From contig CALULJ010000007.1 in NCBI GenBank assembly GCA_944321445.1, positions 1 to 64,000 on the forward strand: a stretch of 64,000 nucleotides of DNA, given 5' to 3'. Made by a program: the position numbers and the translations under genes. The notes beneath the pieces were generated by a model. That model saw only the letters and a program-made list of their open reading frames with translations, was not told the origin of the DNA and did not search any database. This DNA is from an uncultured Collinsella sp. Its GTDB lineage: Bacteria; Actinomycetota; Coriobacteriia; Coriobacteriales; Coriobacteriaceae. Each line of letters starts with the position of its first letter. Within the stretch, counting starts at the first letter, position 1. Of the stretch, positions 25,802 through 33,702 are shown piece by piece.

Positions 25802-26869
25802 CTACACCGCAGATTTGAAGAAGGCGATCTCGAAGCGCGCACCGACCGTCGCACCGTTCGCGTCATGGACGTTACCCGCTCGGATGGTGCCGTTTTGCGC
25901 TGTCACGAGGCTTTGTGCGAGAGCGAGCCCGATACCGATGCCGGCAGGGTTGACGGCATCAGCGCGCCCATCGGTGCTGCCGCGATAGAACCGTTCAAAG
26001 ACGTGGGGGAGGTCCTTATCGGATATTCCCGGGCCGGTATCCGTTACAACGATGCGACAGGCAAGAGCATCTTCGGTCACACGAATGCGGACCGTGCCAC
26101 GGGCGGGCGTGTGCTCGAGGCAGTTCTTCACGACGTTTCTGAGCGCCTCGGCACTCCAGGCGGCATCTCCGCGGTAGCTGCAATCGGGCTGTACGTCGAC
26201 GCTCAGTTCGACGTCTGCAAGATCGAACGAGACGGCAAGCGGTGCGACCGCTTCTTGAACGACACCAAGCGGATCGACGAGCTCACAGGCGAGTTTGATG
26301 GTGCCTGCATCCAACCTGGCGATCTTAAGGAGCGCGGAGACAAGCCAGGTGATGCGGTCTTCAAGCACTTCAATGGCGCGCAGGCGATCCGCTATGGCCA
26401 CAAGGTCTTGCTCTGTCACATCTGTTCCTCGTTCCATGATGCGCTTGCGTACGAGTTCGGTCATAAGCGCCAGCGAGGTAAGGGGTGTTTTAAGCTGGTG
26501 GGAAATGTCGGCCAGAGAATTCGCAAGCAGTTCGCGGTCGGCGTCGAGTTGCTCAGCCGTGAGTGTCAGGCGGTGCAGGAGCTTCTCGATTTCATTGGAG
26601 AGCACAGCGAGTTCTCCTTCGCACGCAGAGGCGAACTGCACGTTCCGCTCGCCATGGAGGCATTCATCGAGTCGGTTGGAAAGACCGGCGATGGCTTGAT
26701 AGCGCTTGCGTGTAAACCATGCCACGACGGCGCCCAAAACAACCGATGCACCCAAGACCCAAAGTGCCGTTTGGGGACCCGTGATGATGAGGGCAGCTGC
26801 AGCAAGCAAAGCGGTAAGGAGAAGGTACGTAGCAGTGAAGCGTCTGAGTTCCCGGTTGCGCGAAAGCAT
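25802..26869 (-). CDS. Sensor histidine kinase with minimal extracellular loop
   Basis: The 355-residue kinase has two membrane segments (about 14-32 and 35-52) joined by only a few residues, the arrangement of intramembrane-sensing kinases such as BceS. His124 in DISHQLKTPLTSL is the phosphorylation site. The catalytic domain has NCLEHT, DTGPGISDKDLPHVFERFYRG, and GIGIGLALAQSL. It should phosphorylate the response regulator encoded just upstream. Short-loop kinases often sense through their ABC transporter rather than directly, which fits the ABC genes downstream. Confidence 0.9.
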   Translation of the reverse strand: MLSRNRELRRFTATYLLLTALLAAAALIITGPQTALWVLGASVVLGAVVAWFTRKRYQAIAGLSNRLDECLHGERNVQFASACEGELAVLSNEIEKLLHRLTLTAEQLDADRELLANSLADISHQLKTPLTSLALMTELVRKRIMERGTDVTEQDLVAIADRLRAIEVLEDRITWLVSALLKIARLDAGTIKLACELVDPLGVVQEAVAPLAVSFDLADVELSVDVQPDCSYRGDAAWSAEALRNVVKNCLEHTPARGTVRIRVTEDALACRIVVTDTGPGISDKDLPHVFERFYRGSTDGRADAVNPAGIGIGLALAQSLVTAQNGTIRAGNVHDANGATVGARFEIAFFKSAV

Positions 26870-26878
26870 AGCCGCCTG

Positions 26879-27571
26879 CTATTCACATGCCTTGTAACCG
26901 AGCCCGCGCACGGTTTGGATGAGTTTGGGTGCGCTTGCGTCATCCTCGACTTTGTCGCGGAGTCGCTTGATATAGACCGATAGGGTGTTCTCTTCTATGT
27001 AGGTTCCCGCATCGTCCCAAAGCGCCTCGCGCATGGTCTCGCGCGTCACGATTTTGCCCTTGTTCTGTGCGAACAAAAGGAGCAGCCGATATTCGAGAGC
27101 GGAAAGGACGATCTCGTTGCCATGCTTCTCAACGCGCGCTCGATCGGTGTCGATGGTGAGCGTGCCGAGACGCAGCAGGCTGCGCTGGGGATGCGCGCGG
27201 CGAAGGGCGGCGGCGATGCGGGCGAGAAGCTCGCGCGGGCGAAAGGGTTTTGCGATGTAGTCGTCAGCACCCATCGTGAGGCCCGTTACGGTGTTGAACT
27301 CATCGTCCGATGCGGTGAGAAAGATGATGGGAAGGTCGGGTCGGGCCTGCTTGATGGCTGCGCACGCAGCAAAGCCGTTACCCGCTGAGAGGGTGACGTC
27401 CATGAGGACCAGGTCGCACAGGGACGAGTTAGGTGCTCCAGGCGTTGCGAGCTCTATGGCTCGCTGTTGGGTACTTGCCGTATCCACGACGTAGCCCTCG
27501 CTGTTCAGCAGCTCCGATAATGAGTCGATGATGAGTGGATCGTCTTCGACGAGCAGTATGCGATCGGACAT
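26879..27571 (-). CDS. OmpR/PhoB-family response regulator
   Basis: The 230-residue protein has a receiver domain with the acidic pocket EDD near residue 10, the phosphorylated Asp58 in LVLMDVTLS, and the conserved Lys in DDYIAKPFRP. A C-terminal winged-helix DNA-binding domain includes LSALEYRLLLLF, SVYIKRLRDKVE and TVRGLGYK. AAGGGGG precedes the ATG at 27571. The kinase gene begins 9 bp after its stop. The likely target is the downstream ABC exporter; no operator was identified. Confidence 0.92.
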   Translation of the reverse strand: MSDRILLVEDDPLIIDSLSELLNSEGYVVDTASTQQRAIELATPGAPNSSLCDLVLMDVTLSAGNGFAACAAIKQARPDLPIIFLTASDDEFNTVTGLTMGADDYIAKPFRPRELLARIAAALRRAHPQRSLLRLGTLTIDTDRARVEKHGNEIVLSALEYRLLLLFAQNKGKIVTRETMREALWDDAGTYIEENTLSVYIKRLRDKVEDDASAPKLIQTVRGLGYKACE

Positions 27572-27645
27572 GGCGCCCCCTTCGCGGCAATGTGTCGTGC
27601 CATGCCACGCCATGGTAGCACGAGACGGCGCTGTTCGCTGTACCC

Positions 27646-27680
27646 AAGAAAACGCCCCCGTCCTGGTGGGCGGGGGCGCG
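27646..27680 (-). terminator. Terminator of the L,D-transpeptidase gene
   Basis: On the minus strand a GC-rich stem (GCCCCCG with CGGGGGC) is followed by GTTTTC. It lies just past the stop codon of the L,D-transpeptidase gene. Confidence 0.7.
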
Positions 27681-27700
27681 AAGAGCGTTCGATGTGTGCG

Positions 27701-29497
27701 TTAGTCGTGCACGATGACGCAAAGGCCGACGTACAGGAGCTCGTGAAGCTCGGCGGCCTTGGAGGGCTGCAGGTTGATGCAGCCGTGGCTGCCCACGCGG
27801 CGGTAGGCAGTGGGGTCGGAGAAACTGGAGTTGGCCTGCCAATCGGCATCGTGGAAGCCGATGGAGCCGCCCACAAAGGGCATCCAGTACTGGACGGGCG
27901 TGCGGTAATCGGGCTCGCCGTCGCCGTTTTCGTCGCGGCCGACGAGCGTGGCGCCGCCGTTGTTGCTGTTCACCTTGTACACACCGGTGGGGGTGGCGTG
28001 ATCGGTGGTGGGGTTGCCCGAGATGCAGGGCGCTTCCCATATGAGGTTGTCGTTCTCATCGTAGAAGCGCACGTGCTGCTCGGAGAGGTCGACGTCGATG
28101 TAGGCGCCCCATTCGCGCCCGCCCATGCCGGCGTATTTGTCGGCGGTCTGCTTCATGGGAATCTCGATGTCACCCGTCTGCTTGTTGGCGACGGCATCCT
28201 GGATCTGCTGGACGAGCGCCGCTTCGTCGCTGATCCAGCCGTAGGAGCCGCCAGACACCGTGACCTGCTTGCCGTCGGGGCGCGTGTAGGTGCGCTGCGT
28301 ACCGGAGGTGTCGAGCTTGGAGACCGCGAGCTCGCGCACCCAGGCGGCGAGCTGTTCTTGGTTGAGCGTGGGGTTGAGGTTTTGATCGAACGTCACCCAC
28401 TGCATCATGGTCTGGCCGTCGAGGGTCGCGATATCCGTCTCGCCGAGCTTGAGGTTGATGCTCGCGCCGATCAGCTCGTTGGCGGCATCGCAGGCGGCCT
28501 GGAGCTGGGCATCGTCGGCACCGCCCGCGAGCGGCTCGTACATGCTGTCATCGAGCGTGAGCGTCGTGTCGGCGCGGCTCACGGCCTCCTTACCGGCGGC
28601 GATGACGGCGTCGCGGCTGAGTTTTTGGTTGGAGCGCGCCTTGGCGACCGTGAACTGGCCGGTCTCGGTGTCGAACGCGCCGGCGGCGTCGAAGGTGCCT
28701 GTGCGGTTGGCGTTGAACGCGTCGATGGCGGCACCGAGTTCCTGCTCGAAGGTCGCCTCGTCGTAGTTCACGACGACCTGAGACTCAGCGTTTTTAGCGG
28801 CCTCGCTCTCGTTGCCCGTCAGGCCCATGATGAGGCGCACCGGCCAGATGAGGGCCTCGTTGGCCGCGATGACCGCTTGGGCTTCGGCGCTGGCGTCGAT
28901 GGAGTAGGTGCCCTCGGCGGGCTCGTAGGTCCACTCGAAGCCTAAGCCATCGATTGCCAAGCTGTATGGCCCTACAGACGAATCGATCTTTTCTGCCGCC
29001 GCGGACGCGGTGGTAAGCGAGACGTCCTGGCCGGCGATGACGGTGCCGGGATAGTTGAGGTTAGAGAACGCGACGATGCCCCCAACGTAGGCGGCAACGA
29101 TGATGCCGCCCGCAACGGCCAAGCCAATTTTCAGGCCGCGGTGATTGCGGGGCTGCTCAGACTCGATGTCGGGTTGCTGGTTGAAGTCATAGGGCTCGGC
29201 ATCCGCATCGATGGTGCCCAAGTTGGGGTTGGCGGGAACGTAGTCGGGGAGGGGCTGACGCACGCGGGCACCAGCAGGAACATTCATGCGCTCCGTTGCG
29301 CCCAGGTTCACGGGAGCCTGCTTGGAAGAGGCGTTTTGGCCTGCGTTCGCGTTGGAGGGATGCTGCTGCGGATGGGTGGCGCGGTGAGCGGACATCTGGT
29401 CGCGCTTGACCGGCATGAGGGGATCGGAGGAGCCTTGGCTTCCACCGTTCATAAACGGGTTGGTATTCGCGGCGGGCTCGTTGGGATTGTTGGCCAT
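27701..29497 (-). CDS. L,D-transpeptidase (YkuD) with membrane anchor
   Basis: The 598-residue protein has an Asn/Gln/Pro-rich cytoplasmic N-terminus (1 to about 118), one membrane segment (about 120-146), a long extracytoplasmic region resembling putative peptidoglycan-binding repeats (about 150-455), and a C-terminal YkuD domain. The catalytic Cys573 is in SHGCINL, with the upstream His in GFHDADW. It should form 3-3 peptidoglycan cross-links or attach proteins to the wall, outside the membrane. The N-terminal extension is longer than in most family members. A terminator-like hairpin follows the stop. Confidence 0.88.
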   Translation of the reverse strand: MANNPNEPAANTNPFMNGGSQGSSDPLMPVKRDQMSAHRATHPQQHPSNANAGQNASSKQAPVNLGATERMNVPAGARVRQPLPDYVPANPNLGTIDADAEPYDFNQQPDIESEQPRNHRGLKIGLAVAGGIIVAAYVGGIVAFSNLNYPGTVIAGQDVSLTTASAAAEKIDSSVGPYSLAIDGLGFEWTYEPAEGTYSIDASAEAQAVIAANEALIWPVRLIMGLTGNESEAAKNAESQVVVNYDEATFEQELGAAIDAFNANRTGTFDAAGAFDTETGQFTVAKARSNQKLSRDAVIAAGKEAVSRADTTLTLDDSMYEPLAGGADDAQLQAACDAANELIGASINLKLGETDIATLDGQTMMQWVTFDQNLNPTLNQEQLAAWVRELAVSKLDTSGTQRTYTRPDGKQVTVSGGSYGWISDEAALVQQIQDAVANKQTGDIEIPMKQTADKYAGMGGREWGAYIDVDLSEQHVRFYDENDNLIWEAPCISGNPTTDHATPTGVYKVNSNNGGATLVGRDENGDGEPDYRTPVQYWMPFVGGSIGFHDADWQANSSFSDPTAYRRVGSHGCINLQPSKAAELHELLYVGLCVIVHD

Positions 29498-29530
29498 GCT
29501 GCTATCAAATCCTTTGTATTCTGTGGCGAA

Positions 29531-29548
29531 CGGGCCCCGAAGGGCCCG
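29531..29548 (-). terminator. Hairpin between L-serine dehydratase and L,D-transpeptidase genes
   Basis: CGGGCCC and GGGCCCG form a 7-bp stem with a TTCG-type loop on the minus strand. No T-run follows, so its role as terminator is uncertain. Confidence 0.45.
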
Positions 29549-29634
29549 AGAAACTTCAATCGATTGAGGATTATACCTGCCGTCATGATAACGGTGTGCG
29601 TGCAGGGGGCGGTTTCACAGGTATTTGAGGATAT

Positions 29635-31242
29635 CTACCCGCAAATTCCGCAGCGTCTGCACGCCTCGAGCGCAGAGGGCGCTTGAGCGACGCCGCCGCG
29701 CGCCGTTTCGCGCAGCGAAGCGGGGAGGGCGTGCCCCACGGCGAGCATGACTTTTGCCATCTCGTCGAAGGGGACGAGGCTCCCAACGCCCGAAAGCGCA
29801 AGCTGAGCCGAGGAGAACGCTGCGGCGACGCCGATGGCGTTGCGGTTTTGGCAGGGAACCTCCACAAGGCCGCCCACGGGATCGCAAACGAGGCCAAGAA
29901 GGTTGGAAAGCGCGATGGATGCGGCGTCGAGCGCGCAGGCAGGGGAGCCGCCGAGCATTTGAACGAGCGCAGCGGCGGCCATCGCGGCGGCGCTGCCGAC
30001 TTCTGCCTGGCATCCGCCCTCGGCACCCGCGACGCATGCGGAGGTGGAAAGGTTGAGGCCGATCGCTGCAGCGCAGAACAGCGCGTCCATGATCTCGTGG
30101 TCATCGAGGCCCAGGTGCTCTGCACAGGCGAGCACGCAGCCCGGAACCACGCCTGCAGAGCCGGCGGTGGGGGCCGCGACGATTACGCCCATGCTCGCGC
30201 TGCGCTCGAGCACCGCCATGGCGCGAGCGACCGCCATCGTCTGGACGTCTCCCATGAGTGCGCTCGAGAGCCTGCCCGCTCCATTCAATGCGACCTTGCG
30301 GGCCTCGCCGCCGATGAAGCCGCCAAGGGAGGTGCGGGGGTTGCTGATGGGGTTCGTGGTCTCTTCGCGCATGACGGCGAGCACGCGGCGCATGGATGCA
30401 ACGCAGCGGTCCTCGCCGATGAGGCTCGCCTCGCGCACGGCCATGACGGCACCGATGTTCATCTTGAGCTTGTCGCACGCGGCAAGCAGCTGCGCGCCAT
30501 CGTCGAACATCTCGGGGGTGGAGACGCCGGGCGCCAGGGAAGAGGAGGTGCCGGGAAGCTCGATAAACGTCGCGTTATCGACGGGCTCGAGCGCGCGGAC
30601 GGCGGGGAGCACGGACGCATCGGGCGCCGCATCCGTTTCGAAGACCGAGTACGCCTGTCCGCCCGCCTCGGTGCGGTAGGTGCGGCAAAACGCGATGTTC
30701 ACGTTGTAGCGTGCCAGCAGGCCGGTCAGCGCGGCGAGGGCGCCGGGAACGTCGCGGTGCGCCACGAACAGCGTGCTGTAGGTGCCTGAGATATCGACGC
30801 CCACGCCGTTGATGCGGCTGATGCGCATGCGCCCGCCGCCCAGGCTCTCGCCGCGTACGTCGGCATGCGTGCCCTCGCTGTCGGTGAGGTCGATGTCGAC
30901 CGTGTTGGGGTGCAGTGTGGCATCGTCACCCGCGATGGCGAATTCCACCTCGAGGCCGCGCTCGCGTGCGAGGTCGAAGGCATTGCGGATGCGCTCGTCG
31001 TCGCAGGAAAGCCCGAGGACGCCCGCGACGAGGGCGCGGTCGGTGCCGTGCCCCCGGTAGGTGTGGGCGAAGCTGTTCCACAGCGTGAAGCGTACGCGGC
31101 GGATGTCGCCTTCGAGCAGCGACGCGGCAACGCTCGCGCAGCGCAGGGCGCCTGCCGTGTGTGACGAGGAAGGGCCCACCATGATGGGGCCCAGGATCTC
31201 GAATGCCGAGGTGGTGGCCAGGGTTTGCGGTTTCGATGCCAT
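29635..31242 (-). CDS. sdaA: L-serine dehydratase, iron-sulfur type (fused beta and alpha)
   Basis: The 535-residue enzyme deaminates L-serine to pyruvate with a 4Fe-4S cluster. The beta part (1 to about 155) opens with MVGPSSSHTAGALR. An ACT-like region (about 160-225) may give allosteric control. The alpha part has AAPTAGSAGVVPG, CVAGAEGGCQAEVG and LVCDPVGGLVEVPCQNRN, which supply cluster ligands, and a Cys-rich end (CRRCGICG). Many bacteria split alpha and beta into two genes; here they are one chain, as in enterobacterial enzymes. It starts 9 bp after gltX, so both are probably co-transcribed. Confidence 0.93.
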   Translation of the reverse strand: MASKPQTLATTSAFEILGPIMVGPSSSHTAGALRCASVAASLLEGDIRRVRFTLWNSFAHTYRGHGTDRALVAGVLGLSCDDERIRNAFDLARERGLEVEFAIAGDDATLHPNTVDIDLTDSEGTHADVRGESLGGGRMRISRINGVGVDISGTYSTLFVAHRDVPGALAALTGLLARYNVNIAFCRTYRTEAGGQAYSVFETDAAPDASVLPAVRALEPVDNATFIELPGTSSSLAPGVSTPEMFDDGAQLLAACDKLKMNIGAVMAVREASLIGEDRCVASMRRVLAVMREETTNPISNPRTSLGGFIGGEARKVALNGAGRLSSALMGDVQTMAVARAMAVLERSASMGVIVAAPTAGSAGVVPGCVLACAEHLGLDDHEIMDALFCAAAIGLNLSTSACVAGAEGGCQAEVGSAAAMAAAALVQMLGGSPACALDAASIALSNLLGLVCDPVGGLVEVPCQNRNAIGVAAAFSSAQLALSGVGSLVPFDEMAKVMLAVGHALPASLRETARGGVAQAPSALEACRRCGICG

Positions 31243-31251
31243 GATCTCTCC

Positions 31252-32733
31252 TTAGAGCGCCATCTCACGCGCGCGGTCGATGCGTGCGAGGCAGTCGTCG
31301 CGGCCGATGAGCTGCATGGTCTCACCGAGCGGCGGGCTCACCATGTTGCCGCATTCGGCGACGCGAATGGCCTGGAACACAAGGCGCTTCTTCATGGCGA
31401 GGGCATCTTGCAGCGGCTCGAGCGCGGCGTCGATGGCCGCGGCGTTCCATTCGTCGGCAGGCAGCGTGCCCAGCGCCACGCGGGCAGCGTCCAGCACCGT
31501 GCCCATGCCCTCCTTGGCAAGGCCCTTGTTGACGGACTTCTCGTCATAGGCGAGCGTCTTGGCGGTCGCGAAGACGGGGGCGGAGACGCTCACCGCGTCG
31601 GCGGGCATCTTCGTGCGTGGACGTACGATGCTCGCCAGCAGGTTCCACCAGGCATCGGTGTGCGAGGCGCGCACCGCCGGGCAGCCGGCCTGCTCGAGCT
31701 GGGGCAGCAGGATGGTATCGACGAAAGTGCTGTCATCCATGGCGTTGATGTACTCGGCGTTCATCCAGTCGAGCTTCTTGGGGTCGAAGGTCGCCGGGTT
31801 CTTGGAGATGCGCTCGAGCGAGAACTCGCGGGCGAGCACGTCGCGCGGGATGACGGTGGTCTCGCCGTCGAGCGACCAGCCGAGCAGCGCGAGGTAGTTC
31901 ACGAAGGCATCGGACAGGTAGCCGGCGTCGCGGTACTCCTCGACGCTTGTGGCGCCGTGGCGCTTGGAGAGCTTCTTGCCGTCGGCGCCGAGGATCATCG
32001 AGATGTGGGCGAACGTGGGCACCGGGGCGCCGAGCGCCTCGTAGACCATGACCTGGCGCGGGGTGTTGGACAGGTGGTCGTCGCCGCGGATGACGTGCGT
32101 GATGCCCATGAGCGCGTCGTCGACCACGGTCGCGAAGTTGTAGGTGGGCGTGCCGTCGGAGCGGAAGATCACGAAATCGTCGAGCTCCTTGGCATCGAAG
32201 ACGACCTTGCCGTGCACCGCGTCGTCGATCACGACGTCGCCGCGGTCCTCGGGTACCTTGATGCGCAGGGTGTAGGGCTCGCCGGCCTCCATGCGGGCGC
32301 GCGCTTCGTCGGCAGGGATGTTGCGGCAGCGGCGCTGGTAGCCTTGGAAGGGGTCCTTGCGCTCCTGCGCGGCCTTGCGGTCGGCATCGAGCTGCTCGGG
32401 CGTGCAGAAACAGGGGTACGCCTTGCCTTCGGCCAGCAGGCGCTCGGCGGCCTCGCGGTAGAGGTCCAGGCGCTCGGTCTGGGCGTACGGACCGAAGTCT
32501 CCGCCGACCTCGGGGCCCTCATCCCAATCGAGTCCGAGCCAGCGCATGGCGCGCAGGATGACCTGGGTGTTCTCGGCAGTCGAGCGGGTGGGGTCGGTGT
32601 CGTCGATGCGCAGGATGAACGTGCCGCCGTTGGCGCGGGCAAAGGCCCAGTTGTAGATTGCCGTGCGGGCACCGCCGATATGCAGCTTGCCGGTGGGCGA
32701 GGGCGCGAAGCGCACGCGGACGTTTGAGGTCAT
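31252..32733 (-). CDS. gltX: Glutamyl-tRNA synthetase
   Basis: The 493-residue class I synthetase charges tRNA-Glu. The HIGH motif is in PSPTGKLHIGGARTA and the KMSKS equivalent is GKKLSKRHG. IRGDDHLSNTPRQ and a Cys-containing CFCTPEQLDADR block are typical of bacterial GltX. The ATG at 32733 follows AGAGGAG; the in-frame start at 32766 lacks a ribosome site. A TATAAT-like -10 on the minus strand lies at 32774-32780. The anticodon-binding domain is complete. Two tRNA-Glu genes lie in this window. Confidence 0.95.
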   Translation of the reverse strand: MTSNVRVRFAPSPTGKLHIGGARTAIYNWAFARANGGTFILRIDDTDPTRSTAENTQVILRAMRWLGLDWDEGPEVGGDFGPYAQTERLDLYREAAERLLAEGKAYPCFCTPEQLDADRKAAQERKDPFQGYQRRCRNIPADEARARMEAGEPYTLRIKVPEDRGDVVIDDAVHGKVVFDAKELDDFVIFRSDGTPTYNFATVVDDALMGITHVIRGDDHLSNTPRQVMVYEALGAPVPTFAHISMILGADGKKLSKRHGATSVEEYRDAGYLSDAFVNYLALLGWSLDGETTVIPRDVLAREFSLERISKNPATFDPKKLDWMNAEYINAMDDSTFVDTILLPQLEQAGCPAVRASHTDAWWNLLASIVRPRTKMPADAVSVSAPVFATAKTLAYDEKSVNKGLAKEGMGTVLDAARVALGTLPADEWNAAAIDAALEPLQDALAMKKRLVFQAIRVAECGNMVSPPLGETMQLIGRDDCLARIDRAREMAL

Positions 32734-32943
32734 GAATGCTCCTCTGGAATCGTCGGTAATAATCAATCGTCTGCATTATATGGCACGGCGGTATACGGGC
32801 GGGCGATCGCGTCGATTTGTGCGAGAAGCCCAAACACGCGCTCACACCATGACGGAGTGCGGTGCCGGCGAAAAATAAGACGTTGCGTGCAGGGAAATCG
32901 GGTACCGTAATAGGCAGGAATGTGAGAGAAAGATACTCTGAGT

Positions 32944-33702
32944 ATGCTGGGAAAGACAATGGAGACTCTTGGGGCCGACGAGGCCGCTGTCATTGCGCGC
33001 GATGCGTCGTACCGGGCTGGCGGATACCGCTCTTTTGAATATGCAACCTTTACCGCTGTGTTCGGTGAGGTCACCGCGCTGTTGGGGGCCGATGTCGCTG
33101 CGCCGCGAGACCTTGCCCTGGCGTGTGCGGGCGTTGTGCGGCCTAGCGAAGGATCGCTGAGTGTTGTGGGTGTCGAGCTTGCGAGCGGCGAGCGTTCGCC
33201 TCGCGGGCTAGCAGGCGTCGGCGTGTTCAGCGGGATGTTGGACGTGAGTCCAGAGCTGACGGTCGAGGAGACGGTGCGGCGTGAATTTCGCCTGCGCCGT
33301 GCGGGGGAGGTGGATGTACTCCCGTACTTGGCGAAGCACGGCCTTGCCACGCATGCAGAGCATGTCGTATCTTCGCTCGAGCCGGCAGCACGCGCCCGCT
33401 TGAGCGGTGCGCTCGCTTGCGCGGGCGGCGCTCGCATTGCGACGCTCGACCTCGATGATCCGTTTATCGGCGGTATGTCGACATCGGCTGCGCGCGATAT
33501 CGTAGAGGGCCTGCGAGCTTTCGCCGAGCAGCATGCCGTATGCATCGTCGTGGCGACGCGCGATGCGGACATTGCATCGGCATGCGATGAGGCGTATGCG
33601 CTCGATTTTGCATCTGAAGAGGAACTTCGGGCGAAGACCCGCGCTGTGCGCGGTACGCGCTTTCGGAAGGGGCCCGTGTTGATGGAGGTCGGTGCCGTAT
33701 GA
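32944..33702 (+). CDS. ABC-ATPase-like protein lacking Walker A (probable pseudo-ATPase)
   Basis: The 252-residue product follows the ABC ATPase layout but has lost catalytic residues. Where Walker A should be, the sequence reads LLGADVAAPRDLALACAGV, with no GK(S/T). The Walker B region is TLDLDDPFIGGMS, with Asp in place of the catalytic Glu. The H-loop region reads VVATRDADIASACDEA, with Arg where the switch His is expected. RPSEGSLSVVGVEL preserves the family pattern after Walker A. Its last bases overlap the YhgE/Pip gene by ATGA, so the two are coupled. It may be a regulatory or structural subunit of that membrane protein. The start at 32944 is tentative. Confidence 0.6.
   Translation: MLGKTMETLGADEAAVIARDASYRAGGYRSFEYATFTAVFGEVTALLGADVAAPRDLALACAGVVRPSEGSLSVVGVELASGERSPRGLAGVGVFSGMLDVSPELTVEETVRREFRLRRAGEVDVLPYLAKHGLATHAEHVVSSLEPAARARLSGALACAGGARIATLDLDDPFIGGMSTSAARDIVEGLRAFAEQHAVCIVVATRDADIASACDEAYALDFASEEELRAKTRAVRGTRFRKGPVLMEVGAV

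Noticed and set aside
29683-30789. 368-residue open frame on the plus strand opposite the serine dehydratase gene
   Set aside because: Antisense to a gene with complete family motifs; no family match by eye.
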